Notes: generated by a model not told the origin, from the sequence alone. A stretch of DNA of 64,000 nucleotides from Thermoleophilaceae bacterium (GCA_030447905.1 JAUJNZ010000002.1:230569-294568); one strand, 5' to 3'. Shown: positions 28,662 to 38,449, counted from the stretch's first letter. Program-made: numbers and translations.

Positions 28662-29351
28662 TTACACGATCGCGGCCGGAACGATGGCCAGCGCGTCGGT
28701 CTGGTCGTGCGCTCGGAGGAGGTCAACCACCCACCCCGGGAGCCCATAGGGAGCTTCGTTGGCCGGACGCTCCATCAGGTCCCATGCTTCGTCATAGCTT
28801 GCGAACTCCTGTGGGCCGAGCATCTTGCGCGTCCATGGCTTCCCCTCGTTATCCATATGGCCTTGGAATGCCCTCATGGCGAGGGTGACGTGGTTGCGAG
28901 GGACGACGGAGAAGTGGGAACGTGAGCCCGCGTCCCCAAGCGTGACCAGGACGACCCAGGAGTCCGCTGCCGGGTCTGCAAAGGTGAGGAGGTCGTCGCT
29001 GAGAGTGAAGTCGCCGCGGGAGCGAGCCTTCACCTGGACGCCGCAGGTCCGCGAGTCTTGAAACCTGTGCGCGTAGAGATCGATGCTAGGTGCTCCGCGG
29101 CGGGGCAGGTCGACCATCCATCCGCGGATCGCGAGTTCCGCTGCCACGGCGTACTCGCCAGCGTCGCCCTTCTGGTGAGAGGAAAGATTGCGCTCGATCC
29201 GACTTCCTCCTTCACGACAAGTGCTTTGCCGTTCCCTCCCGATGTGGATAGCGCCTCGGGCGCCCGAGCAGACTTGCACGCTACCGGTGCGCGCGAGGAA
29301 GAGCAGCGTGGTCGTGCTTCGGCATCGCGGAGAAGGCGCACGTATCTGCAA
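28662..29351 (-). CDS. PD-(D/E)XK nuclease-like protein
   Basis: Up to 229 residues. The core HQKGDAGEYAVAAELAIRGW, then GAPSIDLYAH and CGVQVKARSR, fits a PD-(D/E)XK fold with Glu66 or Glu72, Asp91 and Gln106-x-Lys108. The helix-strand order resembles small restriction-like or Holliday-junction-type nucleases (Sxx-Ex..D..QxK). The C-terminal half (FSVVPRNHVTLAM and the region after) is unplaced. The start is uncertain: ATG 29351 adds about 55 residues before the conserved core, and GTG near 29282 is an alternative. It sits between the HNH-like and HEPN-like genes on the opposite strand. Confidence 0.65.
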   Translation of the reverse strand: MQIRAPSPRCRSTTTLLFLARTGSVQVCSGARGAIHIGRERQSTCREGGSRIERNLSSHQKGDAGEYAVAAELAIRGWMVDLPRRGAPSIDLYAHRFQDSRTCGVQVKARSRGDFTLSDDLLTFADPAADSWVVLVTLGDAGSRSHFSVVPRNHVTLAMRAFQGHMDNEGKPWTRKMLGPQEFASYDEAWDLMERPANEAPYGLPGWVVDLLRAHDQTDALAIVPAAIV

Positions 29352-29493
29352 CCCGCCCGCGCGCCACCAAGACTAAGCAGACTGGGCGTCGAGTCACGTT
29401 CCCAGTGAGAGGACTCCGTTCGGTGGGTCACGCTTTTCTACGGCGCGCGATAGATGCCAAGTCGGCCGCTGTAGTGCGCGGTACGGTGGCAGG

Positions 29494-30249
29494 ATGGAAC
29501 TTCGTGCAGCGATTCTCGAGAGGCTCGCGACACCGGGGATCGAGACCCGTTTCGGTGATCCGTACTTCCCACAAGGGACCATGCAGGCGCTCGGTTGTCG
29601 GCCGCCGGACTTCTGGGAGGCGGTGTGGGGCCTGCTGAGCGACGGCCTGGTCTACATAGACCCTGCTGGGCAAGCTCACGCCCCGACATGGGACAACTGG
29701 CACTGGCGGCTATCGGCCCGAGGCATCCAAGCGGCCACCGCCGGGTCCTGGGAGCCGCGCGATCCCGAGGGCTACCTGCGACGACTGCGACGTCGAGCGC
29801 CCGATCTCGACGACGCCGCCGAGGTCTACGTCCGCGAAGCGCTTAGCGCGTTCAATGCCCGCTGTTTTCTGGCCTGCTCGGTCATGCTCGGCGTGGCGTC
29901 CGAGCAAGTTTTCGGCCGGCTGAGCGCCGCGTTCGTCGGCGCGAGCGGCGACGACGCCGCACCGCTGCGCAAGCTGCTCGAGAACCCGAGGGCCACGTAC
30001 TCTCAGCGTTTCGTCGAGTTCCGCAAGCGCATCGAGCCGCGACGCTCGGAACTGCCGCCCGGCCTTGCCGACAGCTTGACGTTGGACGCCGTCGCCGACC
30101 TGTTACGGGTGACGCGCAACGAGGCCGGCCACCCGACGGGCGAGATGGTCGACGAGGACACCGCGTATACGCACCTCCAGATGTCGGGCCGGTTCCTCGT
30201 AAAGATGACCGACCTGGCCCGGCACTTCGAGACCGCCGCGGTCGCGTAG
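29494..30249 (+). CDS. HEPN-like protein with N-terminal winged-helix-like region
   Basis: 251-residue intact protein, not matched to a named family with certainty. The C-terminal half is helical (EVYVREALSAFNARCFLACS, MLGVASEQVFGRLSAAF) and ends in LLRVTRNEAGHPTG, where Arg208-x4-His213 is the RX4-6H motif of HEPN RNases and DUF4145-type proteins. The N-terminal 90 residues (LGCRPPDFWEAVWGLLSDGL) look like a winged-helix segment. HEPN proteins are frequent toxins and defence effectors. The next gene (30384) is a nuclease-like protein on the same strand, 134 bases on. Confidence 0.6.
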   Translation: MELRAAILERLATPGIETRFGDPYFPQGTMQALGCRPPDFWEAVWGLLSDGLVYIDPAGQAHAPTWDNWHWRLSARGIQAATAGSWEPRDPEGYLRRLRRRAPDLDDAAEVYVREALSAFNARCFLACSVMLGVASEQVFGRLSAAFVGASGDDAAPLRKLLENPRATYSQRFVEFRKRIEPRRSELPPGLADSLTLDAVADLLRVTRNEAGHPTGEMVDEDTAYTHLQMSGRFLVKMTDLARHFETAAVA

Positions 30250-30383
30250 GCGATCTCCGGGCGTGACGACGCGCCGCGCGGCGTAGCCGCCGACGGGCAC
30301 CTCTACGGCTTCGAATGATCTGCGGCACGGGGGTGCAGCGGCGCTCGTCAGCCTTCGATAAACGCAGGCGGTAGCTTCCCGTC

Positions 30384-30845
30384 ATGTCCCATCGGAGCGA
30401 CTCCAGCGCCCAGCGCGACGCGGAGGCCCTGATCCGCGTTAAGGTCGCTGAGCACATCGGCAGAAGCCTCTCATCGGCAACCGTCGAGCTCAGCGGCGGT
30501 GCACGGGTGCAGGTCGACGGGGCAGCTTCTGATGGGTCTGTTCTCGTCGAGATCTTCGCCCACCAAGGCCCGCTGAAGAGCGGACAGCGCCACAAGGTGG
30601 CCCAAGACGCTCTCAAGCTCATCACGCTCGGACGTGGTCGACCTGACGCTGAGCTCTTCATCGCCTTCGGTGACACCGAGGCCGCGGCCTACGCGACGAA
30701 GGGGACGTGGCTGTCCGAAGCCCTCGCCACCTGGGGGGTCACCGTCCTGGTCGTAGAACTCGACCAGGCGGTCCGTCAGGGGATTCGCGCCGCTCAAGTG
30801 CGGCAGGAGATGATCAACCCGGCCGCCCCGCGTGCGGCGCCCTGA
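30384..30845 (+). CDS. small nuclease-like hypothetical protein
   Basis: 153 residues from ATG 30384. The central pattern VQVDGAASDGSVLVEIFAHQ, then GPLKSGQRHKVAQDALKLI, has Asp45, Glu56, His60 and Lys65/Lys71 in an order that recalls a PD-(D/E)XK core (D, then E-x-h-A-H-x-G). The rest has short helices and strands (ELFIAFGDTEAAAYA, VTVLVVELDQAVRQGI). No signal or membrane helix. It follows the HEPN-like gene and precedes the integrase, so it may belong to the same mobile module. The fold is inferred from spacing only. Confidence 0.5.
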   Translation: MSHRSDSSAQRDAEALIRVKVAEHIGRSLSSATVELSGGARVQVDGAASDGSVLVEIFAHQGPLKSGQRHKVAQDALKLITLGRGRPDAELFIAFGDTEAAAYATKGTWLSEALATWGVTVLVVELDQAVRQGIRAAQVRQEMINPAAPRAAP

Positions 30846-30976
30846 TCGGGCCGCTGCGAACCCGTAATTCGTCCCGCGAGCGCGTCGCAACGCCGCATGG
30901 CGCAGCGCTCTCGCTCCGCGCGATCTGCGTCAGGCGGTGCGGCGGGGGCTCGCCAGTGTCATGAAGCCAGGCCTGC

Positions 30977-31677
30977 TCAGAGGCGCAGCCCCGCGCTCGC
31001 CGGCATCATCGGTGCTCTTCGGGCATGCACCGCATTGATGATCTCGGCGTTGTCGATGCCCTGCAGGTAGGTCGATGTGACGCCGAGATCGGTGTGGCCT
31101 AGCTGGCGCTGGATGATGTTGAGCGGCACGCCCTCGCGAGCCATCTCGATGGCATGAGCATGGCGCAGCTGGTGGGGGCAAAGCGGCGGCGCACGCCGGC
31201 CTGGGCGGCGAGCCGCCGCAGCTGACAGCGGGCGGCGCTGGCGGTCCACGGCCGCCCCGCTGAGGGACCGTCGATCACGCAGAAGAGCGCTCCGACCGGC
31301 ATCGTGGCTCGACGAGATAGCCACGGCCGCAGCTGTTCCCAGCCCCAGTCGTCCATGCCGACCTCGCGTCGCTTGTCTCCCTTGCCGTGGCGGACGAGCA
31401 TGGCGCCGCGGCGCTCTTCGAGATCGGTCTCCGCGAGGGCAAGCGCCTCATGGATCCGGAGCCCGGCACGCCAGAGCACGACGATCATTCCGCGCAGGCG
31501 ATCGCCGTAAATGGTCCCGCCGGCTTGGCGCATCACGGCGACGATCTCCTCCACGCGCGGCGGATCGGCCGGGTAGCGCATCCCCTTGTTCGCGGGCGGG
31601 CGCCCCGTGTGGTAGCCGGGCATGGTGGCCGGCGAGCGCCGACGTCCCGCCCGGTCGAGAGTCTGAAGTGCGGACAT
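30977..31677 (-). pseudogene. tyrosine recombinase / integrase (frameshifted)
   Basis: Starts MSALQTLDRAGRRRSP at ATG 31677. Catalytic residues can be followed: Arg74 in RAGLRIHEALALAE, Lys99 in RHGKGDKRREV, then in the next frame HQLRHAHAIEMAREG (HxxR), LGHTDLGVTSTYLQG with the second His and the Tyr nucleophile. The frame change is near 31177, where the CCCCC run before the CAC codon is one C short of what the protein needs. Restored length is about 230 residues, with a very short N-terminal region and no full core-binding domain. It sits at the right end of the nuclease-rich segment, as expected for a mobile island. Confidence 0.8.
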
Positions 31678-32060
31678 GGTCCCTCCCACGTAGAGCAGCA
31701 ACGACACGGCTGCTCTACCAGGCGGCGCCATGTGCGCTGGTCGTGCCACGCGGAACCAATGCCCAAGGCGCAGGCTGTGGCTGTGACGGACAAAGGTCCG
31801 GGTACGCCCGGCGCCCGCGTGCCGCCGAAGGCGGCTCTCCGCGGCCAAGGATGCTCCAGCGCATCCGCGTGGCGCTCAGCGGAGCGAGCCGGGCGGGAGC
31901 GGCGCGCGGAGGCGCTCGAGGTCCGCGTGCAGGCGAGATTGAGCGCGTCGAAGGCGTGGTCGCGGCCCCGGGGGAGCAATAGTCAAGCGCCCTGCGGCTT
32001 TGTCGCGCGCGCCGATCGGGTACTTCTATCCGCACCGACCTCGACGAACGGACCTCGCCC

Positions 32061-33203
32061 ATGGCGAAGCGGACCTCATCCGCGGTGCACACGGTCGACC
32101 TCGACCTTCACCCCAACGAGGCCTCGGACCTCCTGCCCGTCGATAACGAGCGCATCCTCGACGCGCACGGGTGGGGTCGAGCGTTCTGGACGGTGCTCGA
32201 TGAGGGAGCGGTCGAGAACTGCGTCGCCTTGGTCGGTCACTCGGGGGGTGACGAGGAGGAGGGCGCCTGGGACATCGCCCGTCCACGCTTCCGTGTCGAG
32301 CGCAACGAGGAGGCCACAGAGGACGCCGAGGCTTGCGCCCGCCGGGACGGCTGGGTCTACCTTGTCGGTTCGCACTACGGCGGCAAGTCGGGCCCGCTCG
32401 AGGGCAAGCGGGCGTTTCTCGCGCGCTTCCGGGAGGACGACCACTCGGGGGTGGTCGATGCCCCCAAGGTGGAGATGCAGGTGGCCACGAACAAGTTCAG
32501 GCTTCACCGCGCCGTCAACGACGCGCTCGCCGCCTTCGGTCCCGAGCTGCTCGGTCCCGGGCCCAAGGCGCGCAAGCGGTTCCTCGCCAAGAAGCCGGAG
32601 GGGGTCGGCAAGCGGGCACGCGGGCGTGTGCTCAAGACCGACGTGCCGATCAACGTGGAGGGCGCTGCCTTCGACGATGAGGGCGCGCTGCTGCTCGGTC
32701 TGCGCTATCCGGTCACCGCCGAGGGCAACCCGATCATCGCCGAGCTCATGGGCATCGAGCGGCTGTTCGAGGACCGCCGCGCCGCGCCGGTCGCGCGGCG
32801 TTTCTGGGTCGTCCGCAACGTCGGGACCAACCAGGAGCCCGTCGGCTTCCGCGCGCTGCACCGGCGCGGGCGCGAGCTTCACGCGATCGTCGGAAACCTC
32901 GACTCGGTCGGCAAGCAAAGCACGCTGCTGGAGGACCATCCCGAGGGGGCCAAGGCGATGTGCAGCCACGTCCGGCTCAAGCTCTCGCGCGCCAAGGACG
33001 GCGGTCCGGTCGAGGCCGAGACCGTCCAGACCTTCGACCTGCCCAACGTCGAGGGACTCGCGGCGGGCTCGGCCGGTCGCTTCTACTACGTGACCGACGA
33101 GGATGACCGCGTGCACATGCGCCTCATGCGCCGCGAGACGGCGCAGCGCACGCGAAACAGTCCTACGAGCGCTGCCGGGGTGGTCAAGGCCGGCGCAAAG
33201 TAA
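32061..33203 (+). CDS. DUF3616 domain protein
   Basis: 380-residue intact protein of a beta-propeller-like family (DUF3616) of unknown function. Markers are VYLVGSHYGGKSGPLEGKRA near residue 98, VPINVEGAAFDDEGALLLGL near 194 (the NxEGxAxxxxGxLLxGLR pattern) and GRFYYVTDEDDRVHMRL near the end. No signal peptide at the chosen ATG 32061. It stands alone between the integrase and the K+ channel gene and has normal high-GC codon use. Confidence 0.8.
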   Translation: MAKRTSSAVHTVDLDLHPNEASDLLPVDNERILDAHGWGRAFWTVLDEGAVENCVALVGHSGGDEEEGAWDIARPRFRVERNEEATEDAEACARRDGWVYLVGSHYGGKSGPLEGKRAFLARFREDDHSGVVDAPKVEMQVATNKFRLHRAVNDALAAFGPELLGPGPKARKRFLAKKPEGVGKRARGRVLKTDVPINVEGAAFDDEGALLLGLRYPVTAEGNPIIAELMGIERLFEDRRAAPVARRFWVVRNVGTNQEPVGFRALHRRGRELHAIVGNLDSVGKQSTLLEDHPEGAKAMCSHVRLKLSRAKDGGPVEAETVQTFDLPNVEGLAAGSAGRFYYVTDEDDRVHMRLMRRETAQRTRNSPTSAAGVVKAGAK

Positions 33204-33369
33204 GCCGGCGGGTCCTCGCCTCGCGCTACGGTTCCGTCGTCGAGGACGGGCTAGCGACTCCAGCTCGGAGACCTGATGGTTCTTGGGCGTGCACTGAGGG
33301 CGCCATCCAGGCCGGGGGCCCGACGAGCGCCCGATCGACTACCCGTGTCGAGTCGCTCGCAGCGATCGC

Positions 33370-34407
33370 TCACGCGGGGGTTCGTGTCTCTGTTGTCGCG
33401 CACAGACAGAGCAGCCGATCGTCCGCCTCGATTTGCCCGGCACGTTCGTCGTCGAAGCCGATGACCTCGTCGTCGCGGATGACCGCCACGAGCAGTTGGT
33501 CGCGCGGTCGCGTTCCCTCCGCTCCGATCTCCTCGGCGCGAGGCGGGCGTTCCACTATGTCGAGGCCGGATCCCGCGTCGAGAAGATCCTCGAGCACCCT
33601 CACAGTGGTCGGGGAATGTGTCGCGATCCCGAGCAGCCGCCCCGCCGCGCCAGAGGAGGTGATCACCGAGTCGGCGCCGCTCTCGCGGAGCAGATGCACG
33701 TTCTCGGCCTCCCTCACCGCCGAGACAATGGTGGCGCGCCGGTTGAGCTCCCGTGCGGTCAGCGTCACGAGGACGGATGTGTCGTCGCGGTCGGGCGCGA
33801 CCACGACCGCGCTGGCGTGCTCGACCTCAGCCTGATGGAGCACCCCCGCGCTCGCGGCGCTCCCGATGATCCCCGCGAAACCGTCCGCGTTCGCTCGGTC
33901 GATCACGTCGGAGCGCTCGTCGATCACCACGATCTGTTTCGGGTCGAGCCCCTTGCCGGTCAGCGCGTCGATCGCGCTCCGACCCTTGGTCCCGTACCCG
34001 CAGATGATGATGTGGTCGTGCAATCGCCTGCTCCAGCGCCGTAGACGAATCATGTGACGGCTGCGCTCGGTGAGGATCTCGACCGTCGTTCCCACGAGCA
34101 GGACGAGAAACAGCACTCGCGCCGGCGTCACGACCAGCGTAGTGACGAGTCGCGCGCCGTCGCTCACCGGCGTGATGTCGCCATAGCCGGTCGTGGTGAC
34201 GCTGACGCTGGCGTAGTAGAGGGCGTCGAGGAAGGACACGCCGTCGCCGGCCGCATCGGTGTAGCCCGCGCGCCCGACGTAGGCCACCACTGCGATGAAG
34301 AGGATCGTCCCCGAGGCCACGGCGAACCGCGTCGCGAGCAGCCGGAAGGGACCGGGCTCTGTCCGCGGCAGTCGGATCCTTTGAGCGCTCGACCTGCCCT
34401 CGGCCAC
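33370..34407 (-). CDS. two-helix potassium channel with NAD-binding RCK (TrkA-N/TrkA-C) domains
   Basis: 345 residues from ATG 34407. Two membrane helices (about 27-45 and 87-109) flank a pore loop with the selectivity filter TTTGYGD at 71-77. The cytoplasmic part begins with the Rossmann motif IIICGYGTKGRSAID near 133 (TrkA-N/RCK), with VVIDERSD binding the ribose, and ends in a TrkA-C-like domain (DQLLVAVIRDDEVIGF). Architecture matches MthK/Kch-type ligand-gated K+ channels. Intact, with no linked partner gene. Confidence 0.9.
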   Translation of the reverse strand: MAEGRSSAQRIRLPRTEPGPFRLLATRFAVASGTILFIAVVAYVGRAGYTDAAGDGVSFLDALYYASVSVTTTGYGDITPVSDGARLVTTLVVTPARVLFLVLLVGTTVEILTERSRHMIRLRRWSRRLHDHIIICGYGTKGRSAIDALTGKGLDPKQIVVIDERSDVIDRANADGFAGIIGSAASAGVLHQAEVEHASAVVVAPDRDDTSVLVTLTARELNRRATIVSAVREAENVHLLRESGADSVITSSGAAGRLLGIATHSPTTVRVLEDLLDAGSGLDIVERPPRAEEIGAEGTRPRDQLLVAVIRDDEVIGFDDERAGQIEADDRLLCLCATTETRTPA

Positions 34408-34541
34408 CGGAGGAACCTACCTGTGACGCGGACGTGTAAACCAGCGTACGGCCTCGACAGTCGCGCGACGATCGCGTCCGGGCGCGCGGCCGCTGCGCAC
34501 TCGATCAAGTACCTGCCGGCGCGCGAGAGCTAGCGGATCGC

Positions 34542-36184
34542 TCAGGCGAGTAGATGCTCGAGCTCTCGACCGAGCTCGGGCCGGCGCCAGTTCGACCCGG
34601 CTGTTGTCTCGATGAGCAGCTCAGCACGCCCCGGCGCAAGGTCGAGCGTCGCGACGTGGTTTTCGTAGCTTGGATCGCCCACGATCCGCCAGCAGATCCT
34701 CTGGCCCGCAGAGCCAACCAGCCGGGCGAGCAGGCGACCTATCGCTCCCCCGCGCGCGAGAGTTCGCAACCCGCATCGTGACTTCTCTCGGGGGCGAGCT
34801 CCTTGCGATAGGAGAGAGCAGACGACTTGCCAGACCGCGCTGCGGGCTCCGGTGCCCACCCGGAAGCCGACCTCGGCGAGGTAGGAGTGGTGCACGTCGC
34901 CTGAGAGCAGGAGGAGAGACCTCGGAGGTGCTCCCAGGCCGCCCGTCGCAGCCGTCTCGAGGAGAGCTGTGACCCGTCGAAAGGAAGCCTGAAAGGAGGC
35001 CCAGTGGTCGAGCACCGCGACGCGGCGCAAGCGCTCGCCGAGTCGGGCTACCCACCCGCCCCACGCGCCATCGCAGATCGCCTCGTTCCACGCCTCGAGG
35101 TGGTGGAGGCCATGACCCAGTAGGAAGGGGGACCGAGCTAGTGAGCAGGAGGTGATCGAAGTCACCGCTCGCATGCTCTTCGATCCAAGCCCATTCCTCG
35201 TCGTCGACCATGCGCCTCTGTCCTGGGGCGAGCTCCCGCCCGGCACGGGAGTCGATCACGATCAGGCGGCTGTGTCCGAGATCGCGGCAGAAGCTCCACC
35301 GGCTAGCCCCCGCCTGTCGGTCGGCGTCGCGTGCAAAGGCGCGGAGGACCTCGGCCGCATCGTCTGCGGCGCACACACGGTCGAGCACGTCGCTCTGGGC
35401 GAGCTCTCCTGGTCCAGGTTGCCGAGGTGCTGATAGATCCAGTAGGCCACGAGCCCGTCGGTCACCCGCCGCTCGTACCACGGCTCGCGGCGCTTCTCAT
35501 CGAGCCACTGCTGGGAGATCTTCACTCGGCGTGGATCTCGTGGTCGTCGAAGACCATGAGCGTCGGCACCGTCGAGAGCAGCCACCGGATGGCCGGCTCG
35601 CTCCACGCCTCGCGGTAGGCGAGCGCAAACTCCGAGAATCCGTATACCTCGTCCTTCGGCGAGGGGTCGGTGTCTTCGCGGGAGCAGTCACCGCCTTCAT
35701 AGCCGGGGGACAGATCGTCGGCGTAGATCTGGTCGCCGAGCATGAGCAGCGCATCGGGCCAGGTTTCGGGAGGGGACTTGGCCATTCGCAGTGCGAGCGC
35801 CTCTGAGCGCGTCGATGCCGTGCCCGCGCGGGTCTTGCGAGGCCGGGAGCGTGAAGGGGGGCTCATGCGGTAAGGACATTCGGCAAGAACCGAAGGTGAG
35901 CCTGAAGGCACTGCTCGCTCCTGGCGTTCGTATCGAACTAGGGGAAAGTCGGAGCCTGGCTCAGGCCATCGACGCTCTCCGTCGAGTTCGACGCCGTAGA
36001 GGTGCTCTGATCCCGGCTCGAGTCCGACCACGTGGACGACCGCGTAGTGGTGGCCCTCGACCTCGAAGGTGCGGGCGGTCGCTCCCGCGACCGCGACCTC
36101 ACACGGGGCGCTCGTCTCCACCCATACCGTCGCCTCGGACTCACTGACGTAGCGGAGGATCGGCCCGAGCAGAAGAGACGGCAC
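34542..36184 (-). pseudogene. PhoD-like metallophosphatase (several frameshifts)
   Basis: Alkaline phosphatase D-like enzyme broken into at least five frame segments. The N-terminal part (from ATG 36184) has LGPILRYVSESEATVWVETS and DALLMLGDQIYADDLSPGYE (metal-binding Asp), then LMVFDDHEIHAE (metal-binding Asp-His). Later frames give ISQQWLDEKRREPWY, RLIVIDSRAGRELAPGQRRM, LLLLSGDVHHSYLAEVGFR (metal-binding His pair) and a last block ending near 34545 (LDLAPGRAELLIETTA). All metal motifs survive, which argues for very recent or artefactual indels. Restored length would be about 540 residues. Confidence 0.8.
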
Positions 36185-36899
36185 GCGGGGAACCTACAGC
36201 GCCGAGGTGGACCGGCCGCCGCGCCGAGCGACCCTGGGCAGAGTCGCGCGAGGCTGAGATCGCGGTACTCGATGATCCGCCTGAGTTGGGCGACCCAGCC
36301 GCAGTCGACAGCGCACTCGACGACGATTACGTGGGCGTACTGCCGACGAGGGCGACGGTCGAGCAGTACGCGAAGTGGTCGGCGAGACCATGTTGCACCG
36401 TCTCTCGCACGCTGGGTTGGCGTTGGTGTGGAGTTGAAAGACGGGTGCCTGAACCTCGGGGACATTGCCGAGAAGGCGAACGTTCTCATCGATGGCCTCT
36501 GGCCGGTGCTGGGGTGGCCGGCGGAGTGCTCGCGACCACCGCGTTGCCGCGCTTGTCGTCTCCAAGGGGGCAAAGCACCTCACCGGCACGGCCCAGATCA
36601 GGGTCGTCGGGCTTGTCCGGTCGGTAGCCGGCACCCGCATCCCCCAGCGCGGAGCGTAAAGGCCAGGCAATCGTGCGACGCGACCCTGCCTAGTTTCCGA
36701 GATCTTGCTGCGCTCTCGCTTCGCCGCGAACAGGAGCCGCGCCGCGCCGCGAGTGGGGGCGTGACGTCCCGCGCCGCGCTACGCGGCCTGCCTCCGGAGC
36801 CGCGTCGGACCGAGCCGTGCGTCGCCGTGGTCGGCGCCCGCCCCGGCGGCGCATGCGGTGTGCCTGGAAGGTGCCGCCAGACCGATTGCACCGAAGCCG
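36185..36899. other. no gene recognised
   Basis: About 700 bases upstream of the PhoD-like gene. Several overlapping frames exist on both strands but none contains a recognisable domain. It could be a decayed gene, given the frameshifts on both sides; I cannot tell which strand. Confidence 0.4.
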
Positions 36900-37465
36900 A
36901 GGAGCACCGGCGTGCCGGAGCTCGTCGAGGGCGCCGTCGGTGAGCACGGCGTGCCCCACCCCGAGCACCATGAAGACGACCGCGAAATAAAGGTGGAGGA
37001 TCAGCCACGTCCCGGTTCGGATGGGCAGGCGCGGTAGGTCGCGCCAAGGATGACCGTCGCGATCAGGCGATCAGCGCGATGAGCGCCATACGCTCGCGTG
37101 GGTCCATCCGGCGACATGGCGAAGAGCGTGTCGTCGACCTCCACGAGGAACAGCGCGCCCACGTGAGCGACGACCAGGCTCAGCACGACGGTCCCGAGCA
37201 CGCGATGCCAGCGCAGGCGGCGTCGACCGGCGGCGCCGCCCCGGGCGCCGGCACGCGCGGCGAGGAACGGCTGAAGCGCCAGGGCCGATACCGCGAGCGC
37301 ACCTGCGGCCGTCGAGAGGACGAGCGCCGCAGGCGCGGCGGACAGATGGAAGTCGGACAGCGCGAGGACGAGCGGCAGCGCGGCAAGCGCCGCCACGGCG
37401 GTGGCGGACGCGAGCCGGCGCGCGCGCGGCCGAGCGCCGGAGGAAAGCCGGGCCGCGTCAGCCAT
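36900..37465 (-). pseudogene. ferric-reductase-like transmembrane protein (frameshifted)
   Basis: The first frame (ATG 37465) has three hydrophobic stretches and LRWHRVLGTVVLSLVVAHVG with a His suited to bind haem. The continuation jumps to another frame (RMALIALIA), back again (TVILGATYR) and then to a third, WLILHLYFAVVFMVLGVGHA, with two further His residues. This layout matches cytochrome-b-like ferric reductase/NADPH-oxidase membrane domains. Its ATG overlaps the stop of the dioxygenase-like gene upstream by 8 bases, so the two were an operon. The end is only approximately placed. Confidence 0.6.
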
Positions 37466-38023
37466 CGCGGGCGAGCGTCAGGTTGACCGTCGCGCGCTTG
37501 TCGTCGAGGTCGACGACCCGGCGAATGAAGACCTGCTCGAACCACTCGCCGTCGTAGGCGACATAGATGTTCGGCTGCCGAACTGCGGCACGGTGGGGGC
37601 GGTCTCGATGCGGTAGCGACCGTCCTCGCCGGTCCGCACGGTGGCGCGGTTGTCGGTCTCGGCGCCGGTCTCGGTCGCAAGCCAGACCTGGATCGGGACG
37701 CCGGCAAGCGGCCGGCACCCTTGGCCGAGCGCACGCGACCGGTGATCACGAAGCCGTCGCCGAGCGACGCGACGGCAGGGGCATCGGGATGTAGTTGTTG
37801 TCGCCGCCGGGATTGCTCTCGGTCGCCTCGCAGTCGCGCCGCCTCGAGGTCTCAGCGCCCGCGCCGGGCTGGCCGCCCGCGCACCGGGCGCCGCCGGGCC
37901 TGCGCTGACGCTTCCTACATCGCTCGCCCCCGTTCCCGAGATCTCGCTGGTCGCAAGGGCGAAGGCGATCCCAGCAGTTGCGAGCGTCAGCGCCAGGCCG
38001 AGCAAGCGGGATCGGGGAGTCAT
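37458..38023 (-). pseudogene. intradiol-dioxygenase-like secreted protein (frameshifted)
   Basis: Starts MTPRSRLLGLALTLATAG, a likely signal peptide, from ATG 38023. After a region that changes frame (CEATESNPGGDNNYIP, then VITGRVRSAKG), the core LAGVPIQVWLATETGAETDN and TGEDGRYRIETAPTVPQFG are in one frame and NIYVAYDGEWFEQVFIRRVV, then DLDDKRATVNLTLARDG, in the next. This matches the beta-sandwich of intradiol ring-cleavage dioxygenase-like proteins, here of the type often found beside ferric-reductase-like membrane proteins. At least three indels. The motifs are well preserved. Confidence 0.65.
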
Positions 38024-38278
38024 CAGGCTTGCCACTCGCCGACGGCTCGCCGCGACGGCCGGTGCGGCTGCTCCAAGGACACGTGGACAAGGCTTAGCGG
38101 TTTCGTCTAAACGCCGCCTCAGGCTGAGAAGGCGGGCAGCGGCATGACTGAGTCCTCAGTCTGGAGTCCCTGCAGCCCGACGCTCTGCCGGCTGGCAGTC
38201 CTCGCACCCGAGCGCCGGGCTTTCGCACTTGGCTTCGCGCGGGAGCGGGCCCGCGCCCTTCGCCTGGCGCGTGGTCGA

Positions 38279-38449
38279 TCAGACGACCTCGAAGTGGCGT
38301 GAGGCGACCTCCCTACCTCCTCTGGCGTCGGATCGCCGCTCGCGAGGAGCTCTCCGAGGTCGCGCATGTAGTTCTCCCAGCCGGCCGGCGTGTTGAAGTT
38401 GAGGAAACGGACTGGCTCCTCGCTTGTGTTCGAGAAGGTGTGGACAGGA
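38279..38449 (-). pseudogene. cupin gene, C-terminal fragment cut off by an IS256-like insertion
   Basis: The minus strand reads PVHTFSNTSEEPVRFLNFN, then TPAGWENYMRDLGELLASGD, and ends EVASRHFEVV before a stop at 38279, with one more frame change near 38300. This is the typical last third of a cupin (VHTFxNxxxEPxRFLNxxxPxGxE). It continues directly from the N-terminal fragment at 39809-40076, which ends IPPGTV, if the intervening element is removed. Confidence 0.75.

Noticed and set aside
31387-33093. 568-codon plus-strand frame across the integrase and DUF3616 genes
   Set aside because: It is antisense to the integrase and out of frame with the DUF3616 protein, which carries the family motifs; no conserved content of its own.
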